DNA from: Bacillus_BD oryzisoli | GTDB lineage: Bacteria > Bacillota > Bacilli > Bacillales > Cytobacillaceae | Length of the DNA: 64,000 nucleotides | Assembly (NCBI RefSeq): GCF_036670025.1 | Contig: NZ_CP137640.1 | Span: 3,754,001 to 3,818,000 of the forward strand | Direction of reading: 5' to 3' | Part shown: piece by piece, positions 52,495 through 60,731 of the stretch | Layout of the letters: every line of letters begins with the position of its first letter | How positions within the stretch are numbered: position 1 is the stretch's first letter | Program-made: the position numbers and the translations under genes | Notes under the pieces: generated by a model | The model's input: only the letters and a program-made list of their open reading frames with translations | Told to the model about the DNA's origin: nothing | Databases searched by the model: none

Positions 52495-53691
52495 ATGAAT
52501 CAAGTTTCAACCAAAGAGCTATCCGCTCTAGTAGAGGAAAAAGTTGATCGTTTATTCCCTAGATTAGTAGAAATAAGAAGACATCTTCACATGAATCCTG
52601 AACTCAGTAACCAAGAATTTGAAACAACCAAACGAATCAATGAATGGTTAAAAGAATTTGGAGTCCCCCAACTATCAGCAAATGTAAGAACTGGAACGGC
52701 CGCTGAAGTTACAGGCAATATAGAAGGTCCAACGATTGCACTGCGTGGGGATATTGATGCCCTTCCTATTCAAGAAGAATCCCCTCTTCCGTTCCGTTCG
52801 AAAATAGACGGTGTCAGCCATATGTGCGGCCACGATGTTCACACAACGATTGCATTAGGTGCTGCGATTGTTCTGCAGGAATTACGGGAGATCCTTCCGG
52901 GAAATGTCCGGATTTTATTCCAGCCAGCCGAAGAAACCGAAGGCGGGGCCACATCGATGATTGCAGCTGGACTATTAGATGGAGTTTCATCCATCATCGG
53001 TCTGCATAATTCTCCCGATCTTCCAACGGGCACGATCGGAATCAAAGACGGATTTTTTATGGCAAGTGTCGACGATTTTACACTTACAATCAAAGGGAAA
53101 GGAGGACATGCTGCACAGCCTGAAAGAACCATTGACCCGATCGTCATCGGCAGTGCCGTTGTCAGCCAACTCCAAACGATTGTCAGTCGAAATGTCCCTT
53201 CCAAAGAATCTGCGGTTATCAGCATTGGTGCCTTTCAAGCAGGTGCCACGAATAATGTGATTCCAGATAAGGCAATTCTAAAGGGTACCGTTCGAACTTC
53301 AAATGAGGAAGTAAGACAAAATGTCTATGAGACTTTTAAAAAGGTCGTCACCAATACAGTAACTGCACTTGGCGGAGAAGTGGAAATCGATTACCAATTT
53401 TTAATTCCTGCCGTTGTCAATGATGCCAAAATTACAAAAGTCGTACGTTCCGCAGCAGTATCGGTTGTCGGCGAAGAAAAGACACTTGTGTCTGAACCTA
53501 GCATGGGAGGCGAAGATTTTTCCCACTATCAGAAAGTGATACCAGGAAGTTTTGTCTGGCTGGGCTCAAGAAATGAAGAAAAAGGAATCATCCACGGCCT
53601 CCACCACCCGCAATTTATGGTGGACGAAGAAGCCATGAAAATCGGCGTCAAATGGATGGTCCAATCTGCCTTTCAGTTACTGAAAGAATAA
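52495..53691 (+). CDS. M20 amidohydrolase (N-acyl-amino-acid deacylase, YxeP-like)
   Basis: The ATG at 52495 (GGAG eight bases upstream) is preferred over the GTG at 52486. The 398-residue protein carries M20D motifs: RRHLHMNPELSNQE, ALRGDIDALPIQE, HMCGHDVHT, PAEETEGGA and, at the end, HGLHHPQFMVDEEA. It should remove an acyl group from the compound imported by the ABC system, as YxeP does in the S-(2-succino)cysteine/N-acetylcysteine route of B. subtilis (family knowledge, not shown here). A mutated copy of its 3' end lies at 59526-59696. Confidence 0.9.
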   Translation: MNQVSTKELSALVEEKVDRLFPRLVEIRRHLHMNPELSNQEFETTKRINEWLKEFGVPQLSANVRTGTAAEVTGNIEGPTIALRGDIDALPIQEESPLPFRSKIDGVSHMCGHDVHTTIALGAAIVLQELREILPGNVRILFQPAEETEGGATSMIAAGLLDGVSSIIGLHNSPDLPTGTIGIKDGFFMASVDDFTLTIKGKGGHAAQPERTIDPIVIGSAVVSQLQTIVSRNVPSKESAVISIGAFQAGATNNVIPDKAILKGTVRTSNEEVRQNVYETFKKVVTNTVTALGGEVEIDYQFLIPAVVNDAKITKVVRSAAVSVVGEEKTLVSEPSMGGEDFSHYQKVIPGSFVWLGSRNEEKGIIHGLHHPQFMVDEEAMKIGVKWMVQSAFQLLKE

Positions 53692-53790
53692 GGTGAAGGA
53701 GACAGCTTGACGGTTCATTTTCCCAAGCAGCCTCTTTTCAAATTCTTTGAATTCGGTTCAATCCTGTCCCTTCTTCTCTCCGAGAAATCG

Positions 53791-53835
53791 AAAATACCAG
53801 TCACCACCCAATTGCTGGATGTCGACTGGTATTTT
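53791..53835 (+). terminator. terminator of the ABC/amidohydrolase operon
   Basis: AAAATACCAGTC pairs with GACTGGTATTTT across a 21-base loop. Confidence 0.8.
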
Positions 53836-53942
53836 CATTTGAGATAAAAGTTAATGTTATACCGATATGATTTCCCCTATTAATATAGTAGAATCAAAAT
53901 GTGATAATATACAAAATGAAAAAATGGTATAAGGATGATCGT

Positions 53943-54860
53943 ATGACAAAAGATTTATCAAGTGAATATCTGAAAGCGGTTGCTGAACATGGAAACTTTT
54001 CTAATGCAGCCAGAGCTTTATTCATATCCCAGCCTTATCTAAGTAAATTCGTAAAGAAGTTAGAGGATGACCTGGGGGTTGAATTAATTAATAGAAATGT
54101 GACTCCCATCAGCCTTACTTATGCAGGTGAACGATATTTAGCTTATATGAATGAAATCGAAAAAACATATCAAAATATGAAAAACGAAATAGAAGCCATT
54201 ACCAATATGAAGAAAGGTCGTCTTAAACTTGGAATTAATCCTATATTAGGATCTCATACACTATATAATTTATTACCTCAATTTATAAAGACATACCCTG
54301 GTGTGGAGATCGAGTTAATTGAAGAAACCTCTATTGTCATAGAACAATTATTACTTCAACGTAAAATTGATATTTGCTTAAATTTGCTTCCTATTTTTAA
54401 TCCAGAAATCATGTATGAGAGTTTATTTGAGGAAAAAATATTCCTTGTGATTCCTGAAGGACATAAATATTATCGTCCAGATTTAGATACCAACAAAGTA
54501 AATTTCCCTATGGATATCCATAGTTTATCGGGAGAAAAATTTATTTTACTTAAACAAGGACTTGGTTTAAGAAGAATTACAGACCAAATCTTTTATGACT
54601 ATTCCTTGAAACCTGATATCATCTTGGAAACAACAAATATTGAAAATGCTTATAGATTAGCGAATTATGGTATCGGTCTAACCCTGGTACCAGAGGTAAT
54701 CCTAAAGAACAACCTACTCTCTAAATCAAATATTTATACAATAGGTAACCCACCTGCTAAATATAATTTGGTTGTTGCTTATAAAAAAGGCGAAGTTTTA
54801 TCAGTTCCAGCACTAGCTTTTCTCAAGATGGCAAAAGATAATTATAAAATACACAGTTAA
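53943..54860 (+). CDS. LysR-family transcriptional regulator
   Basis: The ATG at 53943 (AAGGATGATCGT upstream) gives 305 residues. The winged HTH is LKAVAEHGNFSNAARALFISQPYLSKFVKKLED (split by its turn), followed by RLKLGINPILGSHTL starting the effector domain. It lies between the ABC operon upstream (closed by a terminator) and the convergent MFS gene. No divergent target is present, so the regulated genes are unclear. Confidence 0.87.
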   Translation: MTKDLSSEYLKAVAEHGNFSNAARALFISQPYLSKFVKKLEDDLGVELINRNVTPISLTYAGERYLAYMNEIEKTYQNMKNEIEAITNMKKGRLKLGINPILGSHTLYNLLPQFIKTYPGVEIELIEETSIVIEQLLLQRKIDICLNLLPIFNPEIMYESLFEEKIFLVIPEGHKYYRPDLDTNKVNFPMDIHSLSGEKFILLKQGLGLRRITDQIFYDYSLKPDIILETTNIENAYRLANYGIGLTLVPEVILKNNLLSKSNIYTIGNPPAKYNLVVAYKKGEVLSVPALAFLKMAKDNYKIHS

Positions 54861-54877
54861 TTGGCAATAGGAATGGC

Positions 54878-54906
54878 AAAGCACCACAAATCATTTGTGG
54901 TGCTTT
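54878..54906. terminator. bidirectional terminator
   Basis: AAAGCACCACAAAT pairs with ATTTGTGGTGCTTT around one base, in the convergent gap between the LysR and MFS genes. Confidence 0.9.
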
Positions 54907-54935
54907 TGTTCATTTTCCTTCGTTACTTTTTATTA

Positions 54936-56243
54936 TTAATTAACTTTTTCTAAAGATGAATCTACTTGAATGCTTTGTTGAACTTTGTTTCTCTTCATCA
55001 TTAAAAGTGGTAGAAAAGCAATAATTAAAAGAACTCCTATAAAAATCATTCCTCCGGATAAATCAAAATATCCTAAAATGGTTGGTCCGAAAAATCCTCC
55101 GAGACTCGCAAGCGTATTTACAGCAGCAATTCCGACAGCTGCTTCTTTTTCATTAAATCCGAAGGACAACATCGCAAAAAATGGACCAGTAAAACTATAT
55201 AATCCCATCGATGCCAATGTAATAAGGACAATAGCTGCCACAGGACTATTTATCAATCCTGTACCGGCAAAACCTACAGCGGCCAAAATCATTGGAAGAA
55301 TGACATACATTCCCTTGTCTAGTTTTTTATCTGAAAATCTTCCCCAAATCACCATAGAAGGTATAGCGGCAAGTGAAGGAATCATCGCAATGAATCCAAT
55401 TGTCGTATTCGATAATTGTCCTGAAAAACTAGCAATAATTGTTGGAAGCCAAAACGATAATGCATAAACTCCTGTATAAACGCCAAAGTAAGTAAAAGCA
55501 AAGATCCATGTTTTAGCCTTTTTAAATGCAGCCAGCTTAGATGTTTTTACTCCTGTTTGCTTCATTTTTTCATTCTCTAATTCTTTTTCAATCCAATCTC
55601 GCTCCTCACTTGTAAGCCACTTAGCGGCTCTTGGACGATCCGTTAAATAAAAGAGACATACGATTCCTAGTACAATCGTTAAAATACCTGCAATAATGAA
55701 CATCCATCTCCAGCCTGATAAAGAAAACCAGCTAATATTGTCCATAATCCATGTTGAAAATGGAGCTCCAACCAATCCTGCAAGTGGCATAGAAATAAGG
55801 AACAAGGAATAAGCACGTCCTCTTTCTTTTGCTCTAAACCAGTAGGTAAGGTAAAGAATAATCCCAGGGAAAAAGCCTGCTTCTGCCACACCAAGTAAGA
55901 AACGTACGATATACAGGTGAGTCGCTGATTGAACAAAACCAGTTAATCCAATAACTAATCCCCAAGTAACCATGATTCTAGCAATCCAGATTCTTGCACC
56001 AAAACGTTCCATCAATATGTTACTAGGAACTTCAAAAAAGAAGTACCCCACAAAGAATATACCAGAAAGAAGCCCAAAAACTTCAGCCGACAAAGCAAGT
56101 TCAGCATTCATTTCAAGTGCTGCATAACCCATATTGACCCGGTCTAAAAAGGCAATAATGTATAATAGTAATACAAAGGGCAAAATACGTTTCATAATTT
56201 TTGTAATCGTTCTCTTTTCTAAAGAAACCAACTGATCCTGCAT
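54936..56243 (-). CDS. MFS transporter, ACS family
   Basis: This 435-residue protein has twelve helices and a typical ACS start: KRILPFVLLLYIIAFLDRVNMGYAAL, followed by PSNILMERFGARIW and RFLLGVAEAGFFPGI. ACS members import organic acids such as tartrate, phthalate or 4-hydroxyphenylacetate. The gene follows the CoA-transferase region and may import the acid activated there. Substrate unknown. Confidence 0.85.
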   Translation of the reverse strand: MQDQLVSLEKRTITKIMKRILPFVLLLYIIAFLDRVNMGYAALEMNAELALSAEVFGLLSGIFFVGYFFFEVPSNILMERFGARIWIARIMVTWGLVIGLTGFVQSATHLYIVRFLLGVAEAGFFPGIILYLTYWFRAKERGRAYSLFLISMPLAGLVGAPFSTWIMDNISWFSLSGWRWMFIIAGILTIVLGIVCLFYLTDRPRAAKWLTSEERDWIEKELENEKMKQTGVKTSKLAAFKKAKTWIFAFTYFGVYTGVYALSFWLPTIIASFSGQLSNTTIGFIAMIPSLAAIPSMVIWGRFSDKKLDKGMYVILPMILAAVGFAGTGLINSPVAAIVLITLASMGLYSFTGPFFAMLSFGFNEKEAAVGIAAVNTLASLGGFFGPTILGYFDLSGGMIFIGVLLIIAFLPLLMMKRNKVQQSIQVDSSLEKVN

Positions 56244-56330
56244 ATTGCTAATCCCCCACTTTATTTTATAAGTTTTTTGATTTTAAAAACTTGTGATTAT
56301 TATGAATTTTTAACATAAAATTTTTACCTG

Positions 56331-56462
56331 TTATTTTGCTTTACATATATATTTGTTTTCTAATTTTGCTTCAATTTTCTCAATGGCAGATTGATCCTGT
56401 AATAATTGAAGCTTATTTTCATTAAACAGTTCCTCCAAGGAACGCTTTTTACGTTTATTCAT
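56331..56462 (-). CDS. FbpB-like small basic protein
   Basis: A 43-codon frame runs from ATG at 56462 (GGGGG 11 bases upstream) to TAA at 56331. MNKRKKRSLEELFNENK, then QDQSAIEKIEAKLENKY, matches the pattern of FbpB-family small basic proteins (basic start, SLEELxxENKxxL, AIEKIExxLE). In B. subtilis FbpB is a Fur-controlled partner of the FsrA small RNA in the iron-sparing response. No clear Fur box was identified here. Confidence 0.72.
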   Translation of the reverse strand: MNKRKKRSLEELFNENKLQLLQDQSAIEKIEAKLENKYICKAK

Positions 56463-56509
56463 TTTTTGTTTAGCCCCCTTTTATTCGCCATTTTTATTTA
56501 CTAAAGAAT

Positions 56510-58102
56510 TTAGTTATACGCAAGAGTAAAGTTTTTCTTTTCCTCAATTATGTCTTTAAGATTTCCCCATTGTTCCTGAAAAATGGCTGGATCCATCATC
56601 TTCAAGTTTTTAGCAATTAACGGTCTGAAATCCATCCTTGCAATAATATCTTGTTCCAAGTCCACCCCTGGAGCAATTTCAATTAATCTTAGTTTTCCGT
56701 CTACAACATCAAAGACGCCTCTTTCTGTGATATATAAAACCGGAGTGCCTGCTTTCGATGCATATTCACCGCTAAATGTAATCTGCTCTACATGATCAAT
56801 GATTTTTTTCCCTTTGCCATGGTCTTCGATAATGATTTGACCGTTTTCAAATCTTTCTTTTGATCCGACAGCAAACGTACCCATGAACACAACTTTTTTG
56901 GAAGATTGACTAATATTAATAAACCCTCCCGGTCCCATGAGTCTTGGACCGAATTTGCTGACATTGACGTTCCCGTGCTGATCTAGCTGTGCTAGTCCTA
57001 AAAATGAAACATCAAGTCCGCCGCCATCATAAAAATCAAACATGTGATCATGATTAATAATGGCATCGGGATTATAAGAAGCGCCAAAATCCATACCTGG
57101 GGCAGGTGAGCCCCCGAAAAGACCAAACTCGATCGTTAATGTCATTTCATCAGCAACGCCTTCTTCTGTCGCAACAGCAGAAACGATTGACGGCATGCCA
57201 ACCCCTAAGTTCACAATCGATTTTGGAGATAGTTCCATGGCCGCACGTCTTGAAATGACTTTTTTCGCATCCAGCTTCACCGGTTTGATGGATTGAAGCG
57301 GTACTCTTAGCTCTCCGGAAAGGACTGGATCATAGGCTCTAGCCATTGTTTGATAGTGATATTCCGGATTTTGTGATACAACTACATAGTCAACCATGAC
57401 ACCAGGTACGCGAACCTGTTTTGGATTAAGGGACCCTGCCTCGGCAATTTTTTCAACCTGTGCAATGACAATCCCGCCATTATTTTTAACAGCCGTCGCC
57501 AGTGATAGGATTTCAAAATTTGCCACTTCATGTTCCGTTGTAATATTTCCATTTACGTCTGCTGTCGTTCCGCGAATAATCGCAACGTTAACAGGGAGAT
57601 TATGATAGTGAAGCCATTCTTCCCCATTTAATTCCACCACACTGATCAAATCTTCCTTTGTTACCGAGTTAATTTTGCCGCCCTGTATTCTCGGATCCAT
57701 CAGCGTATTCAAACCAACCTTCGTGATGACTCCAGGCTTTTTACCTGCGATGGAACGCCAAAGCTGAGTAATCACTCCTTGCGGAAAAAAGTATCCTTCA
57801 ATTTTATCTTCCGTGATTAATCTTGACATACGGTGAGAGAAACCGGCATGACCAGAGATGACACGCTTGACCAAGCCTTCGTACGCAATGTGATCCATTC
57901 CTCTTCCTTCTGTGTTTATTCCAATTCCAGAGCCATTCATAAAAGTGATATTTTTCGGACTTTGCTTTTTTTCATATCTTGCTCCAATGCTGACAAGCAA
58001 TTCTTCAGGTAAACCGGCTAATCCTGAAGTACCTGTAGTCGCTACGAAGTCATTATCTTTTATTAATTTCGCTGCTTCTTCTGCTGAAATAATTTTACTC
58101 AT
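56510..58102 (-). CDS. acyl-CoA:carboxylate CoA-transferase (fused alpha/beta, YdiF/Pct-like)
   Basis: The ATG at 58102 gives 530 residues (58111 is also possible; AAAGGA lies 10 or 1 bases before them). The protein is a single-chain family I CoA-transferase. The alpha half has GTSGLAGLPEELLVSIG and FMNGSGIGI. The beta half has MTLTIEFGLFGGSPAPGMDFG, where Glu forms the glutamyl-CoA intermediate. E. coli YdiF and propionate CoA-transferase share this form. It activates an acid using an acyl-CoA donor. Neighbours are an SDR, a thiolase remnant and an MFS transporter, so a ketoacid- or hydroxyacid-using operon is inferred. Confidence 0.88.
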   Translation of the reverse strand: MSKIISAEEAAKLIKDNDFVATTGTSGLAGLPEELLVSIGARYEKKQSPKNITFMNGSGIGINTEGRGMDHIAYEGLVKRVISGHAGFSHRMSRLITEDKIEGYFFPQGVITQLWRSIAGKKPGVITKVGLNTLMDPRIQGGKINSVTKEDLISVVELNGEEWLHYHNLPVNVAIIRGTTADVNGNITTEHEVANFEILSLATAVKNNGGIVIAQVEKIAEAGSLNPKQVRVPGVMVDYVVVSQNPEYHYQTMARAYDPVLSGELRVPLQSIKPVKLDAKKVISRRAAMELSPKSIVNLGVGMPSIVSAVATEEGVADEMTLTIEFGLFGGSPAPGMDFGASYNPDAIINHDHMFDFYDGGGLDVSFLGLAQLDQHGNVNVSKFGPRLMGPGGFINISQSSKKVVFMGTFAVGSKERFENGQIIIEDHGKGKKIIDHVEQITFSGEYASKAGTPVLYITERGVFDVVDGKLRLIEIAPGVDLEQDIIARMDFRPLIAKNLKMMDPAIFQEQWGNLKDIIEEKKNFTLAYN

Positions 58103-58218
58103 GTTTGTCATTTCCTTTACTTTGTTTTTTGAATATTCAAAAATTTTATCACAAAGGTGTCTTGCTCATTCGTTACAGCAGGAACAAGCAATCTGATATT
58201 CTAGCATTTGGATTTTTA

Positions 58219-58367
58219 ATTAACTGAGGCTGGATCCAGATTATTAGATCTTTCTAGCACCTTTAATGGCAGTTGCTGCTAATTCTTCTAAAGGGGACTG
58301 TGTTTAATCCGCCAAGAGAGACTCCTACTGCCGTTCTAGCTCCGCTTGTAATAACTGCTTTACTCAT
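58219..58367 (-). pseudogene. remnant of a thiolase (acetyl-CoA acetyltransferase) 5' end
   Basis: From ATG at 58367 the reading is MSKAVITSGARTAVGVSLGG, a typical thiolase N-terminus, continuing LNTVP. After a frame change comes LEELAATAIKGA, and after another ERSNNLDPASVN and a stop. Only about 45 of ~390 residues remain, with two frameshifts. The remnant lies between the CoA-transferase and SDR genes, where an intact thiolase would make sense. Confidence 0.85.
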
Positions 58368-58414
58368 TTTGAGCACTCTCTCTATTAACCTAAGAAGACT
58401 TTTTGAATACTAAA

Positions 58415-59161
58415 TTACATTAACACTCCACCGTTAACAGATAAGATTTGACCTGTGATATACCCAGCTTGTGTGGAAGCTAAAAAAGCTGTAGCAGCTG
58501 CAATATCTTCTGGTTCACCGATTCGATTGACTGGAATTTGAGCAATCATACTACTTTTAATCTCTTCTGGAATTTTATCTGTCATGGGTGTTCTAACAAA
58601 CCCAGGCGCAACTGCATTGACAGTTATCCCTTTTTTCGCGTATTCGATCGCCATTGTTTTTGTTAAACCAACGATACCAGCTTTTGACGAAGCATAGTTT
58701 GCTTGACCAAAATTACCTTGCAGCCCTGAAATGGACGAAATATTGACAATTCTCCCATATCCTTGATCAGCCATCACTTGTAAGACTGCTTTAGAAGTAA
58801 TAAATGATCCGACTAAATTTGTATCAAGTACGAATTTAAAATCTTCAACGGTCATTTTTTTCATGGTTGAGTCTCTTGTAATCCCCGCATTATTCACTAG
58901 AATATCAATTCTGCCAAATTCTTTTACTGTATTTTCAACTAGTTTAGATACTTCGTCTTCATTCGTTACATTTGCTTTAAGGGCAATTACTTTTCCACCT
59001 TCTGAAGCAATTCCTTGAACAATCTCTCTTGCCCTTTCCTTTTCAGATTCGAATGGATAATTGATAACTACTGAAGCACCTAGTCTTGCAAAATATTTTG
59101 CCATTTCAGCACCAATTCCTTGACTTGACCCAGTTATAATCGCTACTTGATTTTCTAACAT
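58415..59161 (-). CDS. SDR, 3-oxoacyl-[ACP]/acetoacetyl-CoA reductase type (FabG-like)
   Basis: The ATG at 59161 gives 248 residues. TGSSQGIGAEMA is the cofactor loop, LVNNAGITRDSTM follows, and the catalytic Ser, Tyr and Lys stand in NISSISG and NYASSKAG. The ending GQILSVNGGVLM is FabG-like. It probably reduces a 3-oxoacyl thioester or oxidises the hydroxy form. It heads the thiolase-remnant, CoA-transferase and MFS group. The upstream 59183-59525 (343 bp, very AT-rich) shows only an inverted repeat (59231-59273). Confidence 0.87.
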   Translation of the reverse strand: MLENQVAIITGSSQGIGAEMAKYFARLGASVVINYPFESEKERAREIVQGIASEGGKVIALKANVTNEDEVSKLVENTVKEFGRIDILVNNAGITRDSTMKKMTVEDFKFVLDTNLVGSFITSKAVLQVMADQGYGRIVNISSISGLQGNFGQANYASSKAGIVGLTKTMAIEYAKKGITVNAVAPGFVRTPMTDKIPEEIKSSMIAQIPVNRIGEPEDIAAATAFLASTQAGYITGQILSVNGGVLM

Positions 59162-59230
59162 CTTAACACCACCTCTATACACTTCTTAAGATTTTGTGAT
59201 CGTTTTCATTTTCATTTTATAGATTGTTAG

Positions 59231-59273
59231 ATCTACTTTTATAGATATTATCGACTGAACTACTAAAGTAGAT
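59231..59273. promoter_or_regulatory. inverted repeat ATCTACTTT...AAAGTAGAT
   Basis: Nine-base arms 25 bases apart lie in the promoter region of the SDR gene. It is a candidate operator or a weak hairpin. Confidence 0.35.
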
Positions 59274-59525
59274 TACATAATAATAATCTCAAAATTCCAA
59301 ACTTTTTAAAAATACCTTTTTCAGCATCAAAACTATAATCAATTTGTTATAAATAAATTGAGTCTTAACACATTTTCCACCATTAAACTTATACTTTTCA
59401 TTAAATAGTAAAATTCGAACTTACCTCTGTTTTTCTATTCAATTGAAAAGGTATAACAATATAGGAATAGTTTTTATTACTATCTTATTATTGAATTAAT
59501 TGAACCAAGCATATGAGTAGAATAC

Positions 59526-59696
59526 TTTTCCCACTATCAGAAAGTGATACCAGGAAGTTTTGTCTGGCTGGGTTCAAGAAATGAAGAAAAAGGAATCGTC
59601 CACGGCCTTCACCACCCGCAATTTATGGTGGATGAAGAAGCCATTAAAATCGGCGTCAAATGGATGGTTCAGTCTGCTTTTCAATTACTACAGTGA
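59526..59696 (+). pseudogene. 3'-terminal fragment of an M20 amidohydrolase gene
   Basis: About 165 bases nearly identical to 53518-53690 (around ten mismatches by eye), encoding FPTI-less YQKVIPGSFVWLGSRNEEKG...HGLHHPQFMVDEEAIKIGVKWMVQSAFQLLQ and ending in TGA. No 5' part or start exists upstream. It is a duplicated, partly diverged gene end. Confidence 0.9.
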
Positions 59697-59717
59697 AGCA
59701 CGGAGACGGTTCTACTG
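59697..59717 (+). repeat. half of a GGGACGGTTCT-type element
   Basis: GAGACGGTTCTACTGCTT resembles the left arm of the hairpin at 50034-50096. The matching right arm is absent. Confidence 0.4.
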
Positions 59718-59792
59718 CTTACTTTTATAATGAACCTTTTCCCCTTCTCGTTTGTATAGTTAGCAAAGTAGGAAGATGGGAGTTGTTTAGAG

Positions 59793-60010
59793 ATGGATAC
59801 AGGTTGGATTGTTTCTTTGATTGTTGCGGGGGTTTTGATGATTTTTATTTTAGCGATTGCAATTCCAATGGATCGCAAACATGTTATCCGTGAAAATGGT
59901 AAAATCAATTATAAGAAAACGAAAATATATTTAAGATGGAATGTGTTTGATACACTGACGCTTAGCTTAGCCATTTATTCCATTATCTGTGTTCAGGCTC
60001 TTAATTTTTT
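59793..60010 (+). pseudogene. truncated small membrane protein
   Basis: MDTGWIVSLIVAGVLMIFIL begins a frame with two hydrophobic helices (IVSLIVAGVLMIFILAIAI and LTLSLAIYSIICVQALNFL). From about 60010 its sequence becomes the antisense of the DUF2812 fragment, so the original C-terminus is lost. A weak GGGAG ribosome site precedes it. Family unrecognised. Confidence 0.55.
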
Positions 60011-60185
60011 AATCTCTGGTGGAAAAACGGTGGAGATAATCCACTCTTATTGTCGTATCCTCAGGTTCCGCTCGACGAAATTTGTAACCAAATGATTTGT
60101 CCTTTAACTGATAGCCCTGTTTAGCCATTTCGTTTAACCATTTTTCCTCTTTATCAAAGTCAATAAAGTATTTAAATTTTCTCAT
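60009..60185 (-). pseudogene. DUF2812 protein, truncated to its first 58 residues
   Basis: ATG at 60185 (GGTGAGGGG upstream) begins MRKFKYFIDFDKEEKWLNEM, then AKQGYQLKDKSFGYKF, a typical DUF2812 N-terminus. After VDYLHRFSTRD a TAA follows; full members are about 180-400 residues. It lies 15 bp after the PadR gene, the usual padR-DUF2812 operon order. The break point meets the end of the truncated membrane gene at 59793. Confidence 0.8.
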
Positions 60186-60200
60186 CTACATCCCCTCACC

Positions 60201-60515
60201 TTATGAGTTTAATAGATCTTTCGTAATGCTGATCATATGCTGCATTCTAGCAAAGTCTAACTGTAGGACCCCTTTGCCTTTTTCTGTAATGACATATGTT
60301 TTCCGCCGCTTATCTTCACTTTTCACAGATTGTATTAATTGCTGCTTAAGTAAATTCTCAATCGCTCCATACAGGGTACCGGCGGCTATCTTTACCTGTT
60401 GGTTACTTAATTCCTCCACCTTTTGCATAATAAGGTATCCATGGGCAGCTTCTAATAATGATAAAAGAATATAATAAGTGGTTTCTGTTAATGGTAAATT
60501 TTTATCTCGATTCAT
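60201..60515 (-). CDS. PadR-family transcriptional regulator
   Basis: The ATG at 60515 (GGAGAG upstream) gives 104 residues, the usual size for short PadR proteins. LTETTYYILLSLLEAAHGYLIMQKVEEL and IAAGTLYGAIENLLKQQLI form the winged helix, and SEDKRRKTYVITEKG the wing. PadR genes of this type usually repress their own operon with a DUF2812 gene. Here that partner is truncated. A 14-bp inverted repeat just upstream is the likely operator. Confidence 0.9.
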   Translation of the reverse strand: MNRDKNLPLTETTYYILLSLLEAAHGYLIMQKVEELSNQQVKIAAGTLYGAIENLLKQQLIQSVKSEDKRRKTYVITEKGKGVLQLDFARMQHMISITKDLLNS

Positions 60516-60556
60516 ACGTCTCTCCGATTTACGATCATTATATAGACTAACTATAT

Positions 60557-60593
60557 AGTTCAACTGTATAGTTTTTTTATATACAGTTGAACT
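60557..60593. promoter_or_regulatory. inverted repeat AGTTCAACTGTATA-N9-TATACAGTTGAACT
   Basis: Perfect 14-base arms lie 42 bp upstream of padR, overlapping the likely promoter. It is a good candidate for the PadR autoregulatory operator. Confidence 0.65.
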
Positions 60594-60669
60594 GAATATT
60601 GTCAAAAGTAAATGTTCTTAAGCCATAAAAAAAGGCGTAATCCTTAAAAAGGACCACGCTGATATCGGA

Positions 60670-60725
60670 ACGATTCTGCCGTTTATTCATGGGTTTATTC
60701 TCCAATGATGTAACGGCAGAATCGT
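60670..60725. repeat. hairpin element ACGATTCTGCCGTT...AACGGCAGAATCGT
   Basis: Perfect 14-base arms are followed by CCCTT. It lies 6 bp past the stop of the DUF2325-like gene and probably serves as its terminator. It is similar to the element at 50034-50096. Confidence 0.7.
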
Positions 60726-60731
60726 CCCTTA

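Noticed and set aside
59660..59893. 77-codon plus-strand frame
   Set aside because: It spans the amidohydrolase fragment and intergenic sequence in a different frame, with no family resemblance.
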